Positions 1 through 9,264 are shown, counted from the stretch's first letter. The stretch is 64,000 nt of DNA from Psychrobacter sp. Pi2-52 (GCF_904846705.1 NZ_CAJHBS010000014.1:20191-84190); one strand, 5' to 3'. Notes: generated from the letters alone by a model not told the origin. Made by a program: numbers and translations.

Positions 1-1
1 G

Positions 2-610
2 GAGGCGGTTCGCTTTAAGAATACGTTGGCCGATGCAGGACAAAATAGCCATGAGCAAGGCCAACATACGGCACGCTTTGGTGAAATTGAGCAGCGCGGC
101 GTGGCATTGACGCCAAAGGGTCGAGCACTATATGACAAACTGCTGAGTGACGCTCGTAACCAGCTAGGGGTGACCCCAAATGAAGCCAATGCCTCACAGT
201 ATTATCAGATTTTAGAGGCGACATTTGCTGCATTCCCTGATGACTATCAAACGCTGCATAGCGAAGGCTTGGCGTATTTTTATTATCAACCCGTGGATAA
301 CAGCAATACTGACTTGCAGCTCACGAGCTTGGAGATGGCGGAGTCCAAATCTGCGATTATCGAGCTGATCGAAAAAAACGTGATACGTATTGAGCCTATT
401 GTTTACGAAGATTTTTTACCTGTGAGTGCGGCAGGAATTTTTCAGTCGAATCTACGTGATGATAAACAAAGTAGCTATGAGGGAAATTCAAATCAGCAGG
501 AGTTTGAAAAAGCACTGGGTACTCACGTTCAAGATGAATTGGCTTTGTATGAGACGACCCAAGCTCAGAGTCTGCAAGATTGTTTTGTTGCCTTACAAAA
601 GTCGGCATAA
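2..610 (+). CDS. hglS: 2-oxoadipate dioxygenase/decarboxylase (HglS/YdcJ, DUF1338), 3' part
   Basis: The reading frame is open from the first bases of the window, so the start lies to the left and only about 202 C-terminal residues are present. They include the RFGEIEQRGVALTPKGRALY stretch that I recognise from the E. coli YdcJ / DUF1338 family. Members are Fe(II)-dependent VOC-fold enzymes; characterised HglS converts 2-oxoadipate to D-2-hydroxyglutarate with loss of CO2 in lysine catabolism. The metal ligands mostly lie in the missing N-terminal part and cannot be checked. The next gene encodes a D-2-hydroxy acid dehydrogenase that could use the product, which supports the call. An in-frame TTG at 26 is not the real start. 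Confidence 0.82.
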   Translation, partial: EAVRFKNTLADAGQNSHEQGQHTARFGEIEQRGVALTPKGRALYDKLLSDARNQLGVTPNEANASQYYQILEATFAAFPDDYQTLHSEGLAYFYYQPVDNSNTDLQLTSLEMAESKSAIIELIEKNVIRIEPIVYEDFLPVSAAGIFQSNLRDDKQSSYEGNSNQQEFEKALGTHVQDELALYETTQAQSLQDCFVALQKSA

Positions 611-721
611 GGGTTAAACACGTATGGTCGGCTCAAAATAGCACAACCTCTGTGTCACTATTGACAAAAATAGTGGCAGCTATTAATGCGTTTTTATTTA
701 CTATCGTAGGGAATATATCCG

Positions 722-2149
722 GTGAATAATTTTTCAGACCTCTCACAAGGGGTGGTTGATATTATCATACAAAAGTTGCAACAAGATCATGATTTCGAAC
801 CGACCCAAATCAAAACCGATGCTGAGAGCTTAGAGCATTGGGGCAAAGACTGGACCAAGCACTTTGCCCCTGCTGCTGCTGCCATCGTCTTTCCAAAGAC
901 CACTGAACAAGTACAGACTATCGTCCTGCTTGCCAATGAGCACAACGTCGTTCTAACCCCAAGTGGCGGTCGTACTGGTCTGTCTGCTGGTGCAGTCGCT
1001 GCTAATGGCGAGATAGTCGTTAGCATGGATAAAATGAACCAGATCGGACAGTTTTATCCTGCTGATCGAATAGTTGAAGTCGAAGCCGGTGTCATCACCC
1101 AGCAGTTGCAAGCGTTCGCTGAATCAAAAGACTTATATTACCCTGTCGACTTTGCCTCAGCAGGCTCTAGTCAGATAGGCGGCAACATTGGTACCAATGC
1201 TGGCGGTATCAAAGTCATCCGCTACGGCATGACCCGTCAATGGATTATGGGTCTGACTGTCGTCACGGGTAAAGGCGATATCTTGCAGCTGAATCGCGGC
1301 ATGGTAAAGAATGCCACCGGTTATGACCTGCGCCAATTGTTCATCGGTAGTGAAGGCACACTTGGCCTTGTTACTCATGCGCAAATCAAACTTGAACGTC
1401 AGCCACAAGACTTAAATGTCATGGTGCTTGGCATGGACAGCTTTAACGATGTGATGAACGTACTCTCTGCCTTTCAAGCGCAAATTGATTTGACGGCATT
1501 CGAGTTCTTTGACGATGTAGCTATTGATAAGCTGATGGCACATGGTCAAGTACAAGAACCGTTTGAATCACGTACCAAGTTCTATACGCTATTAGAATTT
1601 GAAGCACCTTATGAGCCAATTATGGACAAAGCCATGGCCATATTTGAGCACTGTATGGAGCAAGGTTGGGTCATCGATGGGGTGATGAGTCAAAACCTCA
1701 CACAGGCTGAAGAGTTATGGAAGCTACGTGAGTATATCTCTGAGACCATCTCAGTATTTACCCCTTATAAAAACGATGTCTCGGTGCTAATAAGTCACGT
1801 ACCGACCTTTATCGAAGAGATTGATCATATTGTTAGCAGCAACTATCCTGACTTTGAAGTCTGTTGGTTCGGTCATATCGGCGATGGTAATTTGCATCTG
1901 AATATCTTAAAACCTGAGAATATGAATAAGGATGATTTCTTTGCAGAGTGTCAGGTCGTCAATAAATACGTGTTTGAGACGGTACAGAAATATGGCGGTT
2001 CAGTGTCTGCTGAGCATGGGGTTGGTATGACGAAGAAGCCGTACCTGCACTATAGCCGCAGTGAGACGGAGATTGATTATTTACGAGAAGTCAAAAAAGT
2101 ATTCGATCCAAATAACATTATGAACCGTGGTAAGATTTTTGATATGTGA
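722..2149 (+). CDS. FAD-linked D-2-hydroxy acid dehydrogenase (D-2-hydroxyglutarate/D-lactate type)
   Basis: A 475-residue protein of the GlcD / D2HGDH family. It has an N-terminal PCMH-type FAD-binding domain (about residues 45-225, with PSGGRTGLSAGAV and GNIGTNAGGIKVIRYG) and a C-terminal FAD-oxidase domain with the HIGDGNLHLNIL metal/substrate motif and the SAEHGVG signature near residue 430. Such enzymes oxidise D-2-hydroxy acids and pass electrons to an acceptor. Lying 111 bp after the HglS-like gene, it probably oxidises D-2-hydroxyglutarate to 2-oxoglutarate; D-lactate is the alternative. The start is GTG, with a weak upstream TAGGGA as ribosome site. A strong terminator follows. Confidence 0.85.
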   Translation: MNNFSDLSQGVVDIIIQKLQQDHDFEPTQIKTDAESLEHWGKDWTKHFAPAAAAIVFPKTTEQVQTIVLLANEHNVVLTPSGGRTGLSAGAVAANGEIVVSMDKMNQIGQFYPADRIVEVEAGVITQQLQAFAESKDLYYPVDFASAGSSQIGGNIGTNAGGIKVIRYGMTRQWIMGLTVVTGKGDILQLNRGMVKNATGYDLRQLFIGSEGTLGLVTHAQIKLERQPQDLNVMVLGMDSFNDVMNVLSAFQAQIDLTAFEFFDDVAIDKLMAHGQVQEPFESRTKFYTLLEFEAPYEPIMDKAMAIFEHCMEQGWVIDGVMSQNLTQAEELWKLREYISETISVFTPYKNDVSVLISHVPTFIEEIDHIVSSNYPDFEVCWFGHIGDGNLHLNILKPENMNKDDFFAECQVVNKYVFETVQKYGGSVSAEHGVGMTKKPYLHYSRSETEIDYLREVKKVFDPNNIMNRGKIFDM

Positions 2150-2177
2150 TTAGTACTCTAAACGCTTAACCCAAATA

Positions 2178-2212
2178 AAAAGACGCTAACCCGAAAGGCT
2201 AGCGTCTTTTTT
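2178..2212 (+). terminator. Rho-independent terminator after the D-2-hydroxy acid dehydrogenase
   Basis: Perfect 11-bp stem (AAAAGACGCTA / TAGCGTCTTTT) with an 11-nt loop and a run of Ts, 28 nt after the stop codon. Confidence 0.9.
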
Positions 2213-2244
2213 ATGACTTTATAATTCGCAAAAACTACGATTTA

Positions 2245-2274
2245 TAAAAAAAGAACTTCCAATTTCTTGGAAGT
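2245..2274 (-). terminator. Terminator of the CAU tRNA gene
   Basis: Read on the minus strand, the hairpin ACTTCCAA-gaaa-TTGGAAGT is followed by TC and seven Ts. It lies about 20 nt beyond the tRNA 3' end. Confidence 0.85.
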
Positions 2275-2296
2275 CCTAAATGATATAGCTGAAATG

Positions 2297-2373
2297 TGGT
2301 GGGCCCAGTAGGACTTGAACCTACGACCAAAGGATTATGAGTCCTCTGCTCTAACCAACTGAGCTATGGGCCC
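2297..2373 (-). tRNA. tRNA with CAU anticodon, probably tRNA-Ile2 (lysidine-modified)
   Basis: A 77-nt cloverleaf on the minus strand, with acceptor stem GGGCCCA/TGGGCCC, D arm AGCTCAGTTGGTTAGAGC, anticodon loop CTCATAA, T arm GGTTCAAGTCC and an encoded CCA. Automatic tools would call it Met from the CAU anticodon. The C4-G69 and C5-G68 acceptor pairs and the TTTGGTCG variable region resemble E. coli ileX (Ile2), whereas the elongator tRNA-Met of E. coli has U4/A5. It is not an initiator, because the acceptor 1-72 position is paired. It has its own promoter and terminator. Confidence 0.9.
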
Positions 2374-2389
2374 TAACGTTAGACGCACA

Positions 2390-2417
2390 ATGATACCTGA
2401 TTTTTTTAATTTTTCAA
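2390..2417 (-). promoter_or_regulatory. Sigma70-type promoter of the tRNA gene
   Basis: On the minus strand, TTGAAA (2412-2417) and TATCAT (2390-2395) are separated by 16 bp. A G+C-richer discriminator follows just before the tRNA 5' end at 2373. Confidence 0.65.
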
Positions 2418-2468
2418 GTAAAAGATAGGCAGTAATCAAGATATTTTTTATTGAGCCATATTTTTGTA

Positions 2469-3281
2469 TTACAGGTGACCGCCAGCTATGGTTAGACTAC
2501 GGCCTCCATCCACAGTGATAATCTCTCCTGTGACATAATTTGCCTGAACAAGATATAGTACGCTATGAGCAACCTCATCAGGTTGGCCTATGCGCCGCAT
2601 GGGGATAGCATTGATAATACTTTGTTGCTGCTCGTTATCAATAGCTTGGTCGCTAGTAGGGTCAGGTAAAATATTGACCCCAGGTGCCACCCCATTAACC
2701 CGCACTTCTGGCGCCATCTCTAGCGCTAGCGACTGTACCATCATCCGATGTGCAGCCTTTGCCATGTTGTAGACAGTGTAGTTATTAAACGGTCTATCAT
2801 GCGCGTGTATGTCCAATAAGCTAATAATGCAGCCTTGTTGTTGCCTAAGATAAGGTAATAGGGCTTGGCTCAGTAATAAAGGGGCTTTCGCGTTGGTCAA
2901 AAGCAACTCATCCCACTGTGCATGATTGATACTACCGAGCGGGCTAGGATAAAACCGCGAAGCATTATGCACCAATACATCAAGCTGTCCAAACGCCTCT
3001 ACGATATTTTTAACAAAGCTGTCTAAAGCTGCTTTATCATTAACTATTGTCAAGTCAGCAACGATAACTTTTGCACTATTAGCACGGATGTCGTTCAGAT
3101 GGTCAGCCAAGTCATTAGCGTCTTGTTCACTACGGTGACAATGAATGATGACGCGGTAACCTTGCCTATGAGCCGCTTTAACAATAGCCGCACCAATGCG
3201 CCTAGCACTACCTGTGACAAGCATCACTGGCGCTTGGTTATTGATATTTTCTGCTTGGTAGGCATTAGTTTCTTGGTCCAT
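2469..3281 (-). CDS. Pteridine reductase-like short-chain dehydrogenase (FolM type)
   Basis: A classical SDR of about 270 residues. The cofactor motif reads TGSARRIG, the TGX3RxG form typical of pteridine reductases and FolM rather than the usual TGxxxGxG. It also has the HNAS motif, an S-x-Y-x3-K-like catalytic region (YNMAKAA) and the NGVAPG loop. Likely role: NADPH-dependent reduction of dihydropterins or dihydrofolate in the cytoplasm. The frame stays open back to 3398, but that would overlap cca by 80 bp; the ATG at 3281 (MDQETN) is 37 bp after the cca stop and matches the usual protein start, so I chose it. Probably co-transcribed with cca. Confidence 0.8.
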   Translation of the reverse strand: MDQETNAYQAENINNQAPVMLVTGSARRIGAAIVKAAHRQGYRVIIHCHRSEQDANDLADHLNDIRANSAKVIVADLTIVNDKAALDSFVKNIVEAFGQLDVLVHNASRFYPSPLGSINHAQWDELLLTNAKAPLLLSQALLPYLRQQQGCIISLLDIHAHDRPFNNYTVYNMAKAAHRMMVQSLALEMAPEVRVNGVAPGVNILPDPTSDQAIDNEQQQSIINAIPMRRIGQPDEVAHSVLYLVQANYVTGEIITVDGGRSLTIAGGHL

Positions 3282-3318
3282 AGCAATACTACTTTTTTCT
3301 CTAAGGTGCTTGTCTATA

Positions 3319-4500
3319 TCATTGTTGCGCTTGCAAGTGTTCAATCCTGCTTTGTCGTAAGGCTGTACCAATAGCCGGGCCTTTAAGGTCTGGCGCAATG
3401 TCAGTCATACCGATGGCGTGAAAGCTGTTTAGTGCTAACATCATTTGGCGATGCTGTGTTGCTAGCTGTAACACATGACTGCACACTAGCAGTTGAGAGA
3501 GCTTGTCAGGCTCCTTATGCGCACCGCAGGCTTGGATTAGATCGATTTTTTCAGCCGCATTTAGACTGTTTATTGTGCTTAGTTTGTCAGCTTGCTGAGC
3601 GAATAAAATTGCGAACTGAGTATGTGCTTTGGGGACTTTGGCTTTATTACCGATAGCGTTAATATTTTTTATAGCGGTTGATACGTTAGACGTAGACTCA
3701 GAGTTTTCGCTATTAAATAATGATGAAGACAGGCTAGTCATTAGTAGCGCCCAACGCTGTGACAAGTTTAGACGCATTTGGCCTGCAAAATATAATGCTG
3801 TCTGCGCTGTTTCTCTTATTTGGATATTGTCCCAAGCATGATGCAATGGCGCGAAATACTCTATGAGCGCACCAATTTCAAACAGTTTTTGCCAATAGAC
3901 TTGCGGTGATAACTGCATAGTTGCACGGCTCGATTCTTGCCAAATACGTTCGGCGCTTAAATGAGCCAGCTCTCCTGTATCAACCAATTGACGCATCAGC
4001 GTTAAAGTGTCATCCGCGATGGTGAACCCTAAATCGTAGTAACGACTATAGAAGCGCACTGTTCGAAGTACACGTAATGGGTCTTCATTAAAAGCATTAG
4101 ACACATGACGCAATGTCTTACTTTTTAAGTCTTGTAGGCCACCATAGTAGTCGATGACTTGTCCGTCAATAGGGGTGTCGTCAGTTAAGCTGGTAACTTC
4201 GATTGCCATCGCGTTGATGGTTAAATCACGACGGCGCAAATCATCTTCTAGACTAACATCAGGGCTGGCATGTACGCTAAAGCCTTTGTAGCCTGAGCCT
4301 TGCTTGCGCTCTGTACGTGCCAACGCATACTCTTCATGACTGGTCGGATGCAAAAACACCGGAAAATCAGCACCGACTTGTTGAAACCCTGCATCAATCA
4401 TCTCTGCCACAGTAGCGCCAACGACGACGAAGTCCTTGTCCTTGATAGGACGCTTGAGCAGTCGATCGCGTACAGCACCGCCTACGAGGTAAATTTGCAT
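3319..4500 (-). CDS. cca: CCA tRNA nucleotidyltransferase
   Basis: A class II nucleotidyltransferase that adds or repairs the 3' CCA of tRNAs from CTP and ATP. The start MQIYLVGGAVRDRLL, the KDKDFVVVG catalytic carboxylate region and the RRRDLTINAMA motif are diagnostic, and the EDPLRVLR segment follows at about residue 140. At 393 residues it is slightly shorter than E. coli Cca (412), and I see no H-x3-HD motif in the C-terminal half, so the HD phosphohydrolase activity of the E. coli enzyme is probably absent. It sits directly upstream of the FolM-like gene on the same strand. Confidence 0.93.
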   Translation of the reverse strand: MQIYLVGGAVRDRLLKRPIKDKDFVVVGATVAEMIDAGFQQVGADFPVFLHPTSHEEYALARTERKQGSGYKGFSVHASPDVSLEDDLRRRDLTINAMAIEVTSLTDDTPIDGQVIDYYGGLQDLKSKTLRHVSNAFNEDPLRVLRTVRFYSRYYDLGFTIADDTLTLMRQLVDTGELAHLSAERIWQESSRATMQLSPQVYWQKLFEIGALIEYFAPLHHAWDNIQIRETAQTALYFAGQMRLNLSQRWALLMTSLSSSLFNSENSESTSNVSTAIKNINAIGNKAKVPKAHTQFAILFAQQADKLSTINSLNAAEKIDLIQACGAHKEPDKLSQLLVCSHVLQLATQHRQMMLALNSFHAIGMTDIAPDLKGPAIGTALRQSRIEHLQAQQ

Positions 4501-4604
4501 AGAAGCCTCTTGTTATTATCGAGCTTTATATCACTATCTCAATTTTTATGAATCAAAAAAACAGCCAATGCTCTATAAGTTGCATTGACTGGTTTTAGTA
4601 TAGC

Positions 4605-4639
4605 AGAAGGGCTCTGTCAATGGATGACAGAGCCCTTCT
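4605..4639. other. Perfect 15-bp hairpin beside a MITE
   Basis: AGAAGGGCTCTGTCA and its exact complement are separated by 5 nt. Neither strand has a proper T-run after it, so it is not a canonical terminator, although it lies downstream of maeB and could protect or end that transcript. It is adjacent to, but not part of, the 107-bp repeat at 4643-4749, because the second copy of that repeat lacks it. Confidence 0.6.
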
Positions 4640-4642
4640 TAA

Positions 4643-4749
4643 TATAGTCAATCCTCTATAAATTGGGTCCGGTGTTAGCCACGTTCAGTCTACTACTCGT
4701 AGTACTTTCACTCGGCTTCCTGGTATCCAAATTGTATTGAACCGATATA
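4643..4749 (-). mobile_element. MITE-like repeat, copy A (107 bp, inverted)
   Basis: On the minus strand this matches the element at 38533-38640 along its whole length, roughly 80% by eye and with one base deleted near the left end. The element has imperfect 28-bp terminal inverted repeats beginning TATAGTC and ending GGATAC, and an inner dyad around CTACNAGTNGTAG. It has no coding capacity. It lies 28 bp beyond the maeB stop codon and would be transcribed as part of the maeB 3' untranslated region. Confidence 0.8.
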
Positions 4750-4777
4750 GTGCATTCATACTGGGTATGATGTATGA

Positions 4778-7108
4778 CTATTTTTCATTTTCTAGGTCTT
4801 GTGCTTCAGTGACGGTCAATGCAGTCATGTTGACAATACCACGTGCTGTCGCTGATGGTGTCAAAATGTGTACCGGCTTATTAGTACCTAATAGGATAGG
4901 ACCAATAGAAGCACTGCCAGTCGCTGTTTTAAGCAGGTTGAAAGCGATGTTTGAGGCATCAAGGGTTGGCAAGATAAGCAGGTTCGCTGCACCTTTCAAT
5001 GGGCTTGATGGCATATCGTTTAGACGAATATTTTCGTTAAGCGCGGCATCACCTTGCATTTCGCCTTCAAACTCAAAGTCGACATTCATATTGGTTAATA
5101 GTTCATGAACCTTACGCATTTTGACAGCGCTGGCACGATCTGAAGCACCAAAGTTAGAATGAGACACTAGCGCCACGCGTGGCGTAATACCAAAGCGACG
5201 TAGCTGATCCGTTGCCAAGACAGTCATTTCAGCCAATTGCTCAGCTGTTGGGTCTTCATGGACATAAGTATCAGCGATAAAGATATTACGATCTTGCATG
5301 AGTACTGCATTCATCGCATAGAAATCATTCATACCTTGTTTTTTGCCAATGACGCTTTCAACGTATTTTAGATGCAATTGGTAATGGCCAAAGGTACCGC
5401 ATACCATGCCATCTGCCGCACCATTTTCAACCAGCAAAGAACCAATCAAAGTCGTCTTACGGCGAACATCACGGCGCGCAAGCTCGATGCTTACACCGCG
5501 GCGTTTGTTTTTCTCATAGTAGCCCTGCCAGTAGTCTTTGTAGCGAGGATCGTCATCAACGTTGACGATGGTAATATTTTCGCCAGCTTTTAGACGTAGG
5601 CCTAGCTTTTTGATATTGGCTTCGATAACTGAAGGACGACCAACCAAGATAGGTTGTGCTAACTTCTCATCAACGACGACTTGCACAGCAAGTAAGATGT
5701 TGTTGTCTTCACCTTCACAGTACACGATACGTTTTGGATCGGCTTTAGCACGAGCAAAGATTGGCTTCATTACAAACGCTGAGTTATAAACAAACTCAGA
5801 CAGACGCTGACGATAGGCTTGCATGTCATCGATCGGTAACGTGGCAACGCCTGAATCCATCGCTGCTTTGGCAACAGCAGATGCGATTTCAATGATTAGA
5901 TTTGGCTCTAGAGGGCCTGGGATTAAGTAATCACGACCAAAACTCTGCATCTTTTCGATGTTTCTAGCGCTGGTAGTTGGCGTAGCTTCGACGTGTGCCA
6001 TCGCAGCGATGGCTTTTACGCAAGCGACTTTCATCTCTTCGTTGACGGTTGTCGCACCAACGTCCAATGCACCGCGGAAGATGTATGGGAAGCATAGTGC
6101 GTTGTTTACTTGGTTTGGATAATCTGAGCGACCAGTTGCCATGATGACGTCTGGACGTACCGCATGTGCCAATTCTGGCATGATTTCAGGTGTTGGGTTG
6201 GCAAGTGCAAAGACAATAGGATCTTTTGCCATACGGCGAACCATATCTTCTGATAGAGTACCTGGCATAGATAGGCCTAGGAACATATCCACATCGTCCA
6301 TGACTTCTTCAATAGAAGTGGCCGTGGTATCACGAGCATAACGCTGTTTGGTTTCATCAAGGTTTTCACGACTAGTGCTGATAATGCCGCGTGAATCTGA
6401 AACAATAATGTTGTTTTTATTAACACCAAGTGCGCAAATGATATCTAAGCAAGAAATGGCTGCTGCGCCCGCGCCTGAACAAACAATTTTAATATCTTCG
6501 ATTTTTTTGCCAGTAATCAACAAAGCATTTAGCATGGCTGCGGCAACGATGATTGACGTACCATGTTGATCATCATGGAACACAGGAATGTTCATGCGCT
6601 CACGTAGTACGCGCTCAATTTTGAAACATTCTGGTGCTTTGATGTCTTCTAGGTTGATACCACCAAAGGTAGGCTCAAGCGAGGCAACCGCTTCGATGAA
6701 TTTGTCTGGATCATTTTGAGCAATTTCAATATCAAAAACGTCGATACCTGCGAACTTCTTAAATAGAACGCCTTTACCTTCCATGACTGGCTTCGATGCC
6801 AATGGACCGATATTACCCAGACCCAATACAGCAGTACCGTTAGTGATAACACCAACTAAGTTGTTACGTGCCGTGTATTTAGACGCAAGTTTTGGATCTC
6901 TTTGGATCTCAAGACAAGGTACAGCAACACCTGGAGAGTAGGCGAGTGCTAAATCACGTTGGTTGGCTAGCTGCTTAGTAGGGGTTACCGAAATTTTACC
7001 TGGGCGTGGAAACTCATGGTAATGTAAGGCAGCTTGTTCAAACTGCTCTTTTTCTGTACTGAGGTTATCCGTATTCGAAGTGGTATCGTCATTCATAATA
7101 ATTGCCAT
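4778..7108 (-). CDS. maeB: NADP-dependent malic enzyme with C-terminal phosphotransacetylase-like domain (MaeB)
   Basis: A 776-residue fusion. Residues about 20-440 form the malic enzyme ([37 protein letters not shown], and the GAGAAA nucleotide loop), which decarboxylates malate to pyruvate with NADP+. Residues about 450-770 are phosphate acetyltransferase-like ([20 protein letters not shown], ending [17 protein letters not shown]); in MaeB proteins this part is thought to be regulatory and to bind acetyl-CoA. The length matches E. coli MaeB (759). A second ATG at 7096 is an alternative start; neither has a clear ribosome site. Confidence 0.95.
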   Translation of the reverse strand: MAIIMNDDTTSNTDNLSTEKEQFEQAALHYHEFPRPGKISVTPTKQLANQRDLALAYSPGVAVPCLEIQRDPKLASKYTARNNLVGVITNGTAVLGLGNIGPLASKPVMEGKGVLFKKFAGIDVFDIEIAQNDPDKFIEAVASLEPTFGGINLEDIKAPECFKIERVLRERMNIPVFHDDQHGTSIIVAAAMLNALLITGKKIEDIKIVCSGAGAAAISCLDIICALGVNKNNIIVSDSRGIISTSRENLDETKQRYARDTTATSIEEVMDDVDMFLGLSMPGTLSEDMVRRMAKDPIVFALANPTPEIMPELAHAVRPDVIMATGRSDYPNQVNNALCFPYIFRGALDVGATTVNEEMKVACVKAIAAMAHVEATPTTSARNIEKMQSFGRDYLIPGPLEPNLIIEIASAVAKAAMDSGVATLPIDDMQAYRQRLSEFVYNSAFVMKPIFARAKADPKRIVYCEGEDNNILLAVQVVVDEKLAQPILVGRPSVIEANIKKLGLRLKAGENITIVNVDDDPRYKDYWQGYYEKNKRRGVSIELARRDVRRKTTLIGSLLVENGAADGMVCGTFGHYQLHLKYVESVIGKKQGMNDFYAMNAVLMQDRNIFIADTYVHEDPTAEQLAEMTVLATDQLRRFGITPRVALVSHSNFGASDRASAVKMRKVHELLTNMNVDFEFEGEMQGDAALNENIRLNDMPSSPLKGAANLLILPTLDASNIAFNLLKTATGSASIGPILLGTNKPVHILTPSATARGIVNMTALTVTEAQDLENEK

Positions 7109-7462
7109 GGTTGGAATAAATTGGAATAAATTAAATGGTGATAAAAAACAACGTCTAACCCTCCAAAGATCATTGAATGATAATAATTGAAAAGTATAAA
7201 GACGTTAAACGACTCATGACCATCAGAATCATGGTCGACGATCAAAGATCAGGTCAAAAAAGCAAACTAGCTAAAATATTCATTCTAGCATTATTGCCAA
7301 TTCACTGCCTAGTCAACAACGGTGAATTGTGCGAATAATATAATAAAATGATATTCGTTATTTATCTCGTTGATAATGCCAAAAAATGCGGTTAGATATC
7401 AACCTTAATTTCATAATGTTTCAAAATATTACAGAATTGAAAGGTACTAAGACGAGCAACTA
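7109..7462. other. Intergenic region upstream of maeB
   Basis: 354 bp between selO and maeB. It holds a direct duplication of TTGGAATAAAT just before maeB, a short inverted repeat (GACCAT...ATGGTC) near 7220-7240, and A+T-rich DNA that must carry the maeB promoter. I cannot assign promoter boxes with confidence. Confidence 0.4.
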
Positions 7463-8944
7463 CTAAGACGAACAACTAATAGGCATCTGCGGTGTATCAG
7501 GCGCAGGCGCATTACTATCTAGATCATTAGCGATATCTTGCACGCTATAAGGATTGGCTAATAAACGAAACACTCGATCAACCTCTTCAAACTGACCTTG
7601 CTCTGCGGCAGTAATTGCACGCTGCGCCATGCTATTACGAAGGACGTAGACAGGATTAGTTGTCTGCATATCGTTAACTACCTGCTCAAGTGACAGCTGC
7701 TCGATCTGTGCCAGATAACGTGTTGACCAGTCTTGCCATACTTGTTGCGCATCGCTGCTTAATTCAGTGGTCATAGTAGCCAGTAGCTTTTGCTCATAAG
7801 GATGATCTGCTGGTGCGACCAAACCGAGTAGGGCGCGGAAGCTATTGGTATAGTCGAGCAAGTTGTCTTCTAATAGTGTCAACCATTCAAAGGCCAAGCC
7901 GAGGCTTTCTCTTTGATGCGGTAAGCCAAGCTTGCGGCACAGACCTTGCTGATAATGCTGCATAAAGGTTGCTTCGTAAGGTGCTAGGCAGTCAGATAAA
8001 GTCTCACGAGTGACGCCTTCTAGGCGCATAAAGTGTGGCAGCCAAACGTTTAGATTCCAATGCCCAATAGCAGGCTGATTCTGATAAGCGTAGCGACCCG
8101 TATGGTCTGAGTGATTATTAATCCATGCAGGATTGAAGCGCTCCATAAAGCCAAACGGCCCGAAGTCCAAAGTACTGCCTGTGATAGATAAGTTATCTGT
8201 GTTCATGACACCGTGAGCAAAGCCAATCAATTGCCAATCAGCAATCATACGAGCCGTACGTTCAACCACTGCGGTCAAGAAAGCTAAGACAGGCGTTTCG
8301 CTATCGCGGCACTCTGGATAGTAAGTGTCAATCATATAGTCAGTGAACTCACCCAGTACATCAGGGGCAAAGCTGGCAATCCATTCGACATGACCTAAAC
8401 GAATATGACTGTCTGCCACACGCATTAGTGCTGCACCTGCTTCGATACGCTCACGGCGCACTCTCGTATCAGATACCACAAACCCCAGAGCGTTAGACGA
8501 GGGGATGCCAAGCTGGGTCAATGCATGACCGCACAGGTACTCGCGAATGGTACTACGTAAGACTGCGCGTCCATCACCCATACGTGAATAGGGTGTCAAG
8601 CCAGCACCCTTAAGATGCAAGTCTTGTGGCTGTCCATCATTATCGAGTACCTGTGCCATGAGCAAACCGCGTCCGTCGCCCAATTGCCCAGCCCACTGTC
8701 CAAACTGGTGACCAGCATAGGCCATCGATAATGGTTTGAAATCAGCTGGCACGTATTGACCGCCCAATATCTCAACCCAATTGGTCATCAGATCCTCATC
8801 GTCGGCCCAGCTCAACTGCTGTGCAACTTGACTATTGAAGTGACCGGCACGAGGATTGTCTAGTGGTGTCGGTGGCTGCTCATGATAAAGGCGCGTGTCT
8901 AGGTTGACGTAAGTGTTTTGATAACGCATACAGGCCGTTTCCAT
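7463..8944 (-). CDS. selO: Protein adenylyltransferase SelO (YdiU family)
   Basis: SelO proteins are pseudokinase-fold enzymes that transfer AMP to protein hydroxyls and are linked to redox stress. Family features: MAYAGHQFGQWAGQLGDGR, LKGAGLTPYSRMGDGRAVLR, the MNTDNLSITGSTLDFGPFGF active-site region, and the C-terminal tail ISCSS. The tail Cys occupies the place of selenocysteine in animal SelO. The length of 493 residues is normal. The start is uncertain: the ATG at 8944 lacks a ribosome site, while the ATG at 8929 has GGAAA upstream. Monocistronic, with no obvious partner. Confidence 0.93.
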   Translation of the reverse strand: METACMRYQNTYVNLDTRLYHEQPPTPLDNPRAGHFNSQVAQQLSWADDEDLMTNWVEILGGQYVPADFKPLSMAYAGHQFGQWAGQLGDGRGLLMAQVLDNDGQPQDLHLKGAGLTPYSRMGDGRAVLRSTIREYLCGHALTQLGIPSSNALGFVVSDTRVRRERIEAGAALMRVADSHIRLGHVEWIASFAPDVLGEFTDYMIDTYYPECRDSETPVLAFLTAVVERTARMIADWQLIGFAHGVMNTDNLSITGSTLDFGPFGFMERFNPAWINNHSDHTGRYAYQNQPAIGHWNLNVWLPHFMRLEGVTRETLSDCLAPYEATFMQHYQQGLCRKLGLPHQRESLGLAFEWLTLLEDNLLDYTNSFRALLGLVAPADHPYEQKLLATMTTELSSDAQQVWQDWSTRYLAQIEQLSLEQVVNDMQTTNPVYVLRNSMAQRAITAAEQGQFEEVDRVFRLLANPYSVQDIANDLDSNAPAPDTPQMPISCSS

Positions 8945-9264
8945 TAAAATATAAAAGTGAGAATGTCACTATAGCATAGCTCTCATATGACATCGTTGCA
9001 CTCTGTCCGTCTCTTGTAATATCTAACCAAAAAATAAATTCCTCGGTCTTTAATTAACTCAATGTGATGAACAAGATTGTTATTACTTTTAGGTTGGAGC
9101 TGGCAATGTCTCAGTCAATGTATTTTATTATTTATTATGATAATAAGGTCATTAGAAGTAGCTAGAATGACATAAACGATAAAGTATAAGCAAAAAAATC
9201 CCCCTATCTAGGACGGATAGGGGGATGGAGAAGCTTCAAAATTATAAAATAAATCAGAGGTTAA
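8945..9264. other. Intergenic region with desaturase terminator
   Basis: 320 bp. It contains the desaturase terminator (see 9192-9225). The rest is A+T-rich sequence that should hold the selO promoter; nothing else is recognised. Confidence 0.4.
9192..9225 (-). terminator. Terminator of the desaturase gene
   Basis: On the minus strand, a hairpin with arms ATCCCCCTATC / GATAGGGGGAT is followed by seven Ts, about 40 nt past the stop codon. Confidence 0.9.

Noticed and set aside
3281..3398. N-terminal extension of the FolM-like protein
   Set aside because: It would overlap cca by 80 bp and adds residues that do not look like an SDR start; the ATG at 3281 fits better.
4737..5108. 123-codon plus-strand frame opposite the end of maeB
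   Set aside because: It lies antisense to conserved maeB coding sequence and shows no family features.
7209..7262. Short inverted repeat and repeated GATC/CATGG words upstream of maeB
   Set aside because: Arms of only 6 bp with no link to promoter boxes; likely chance.
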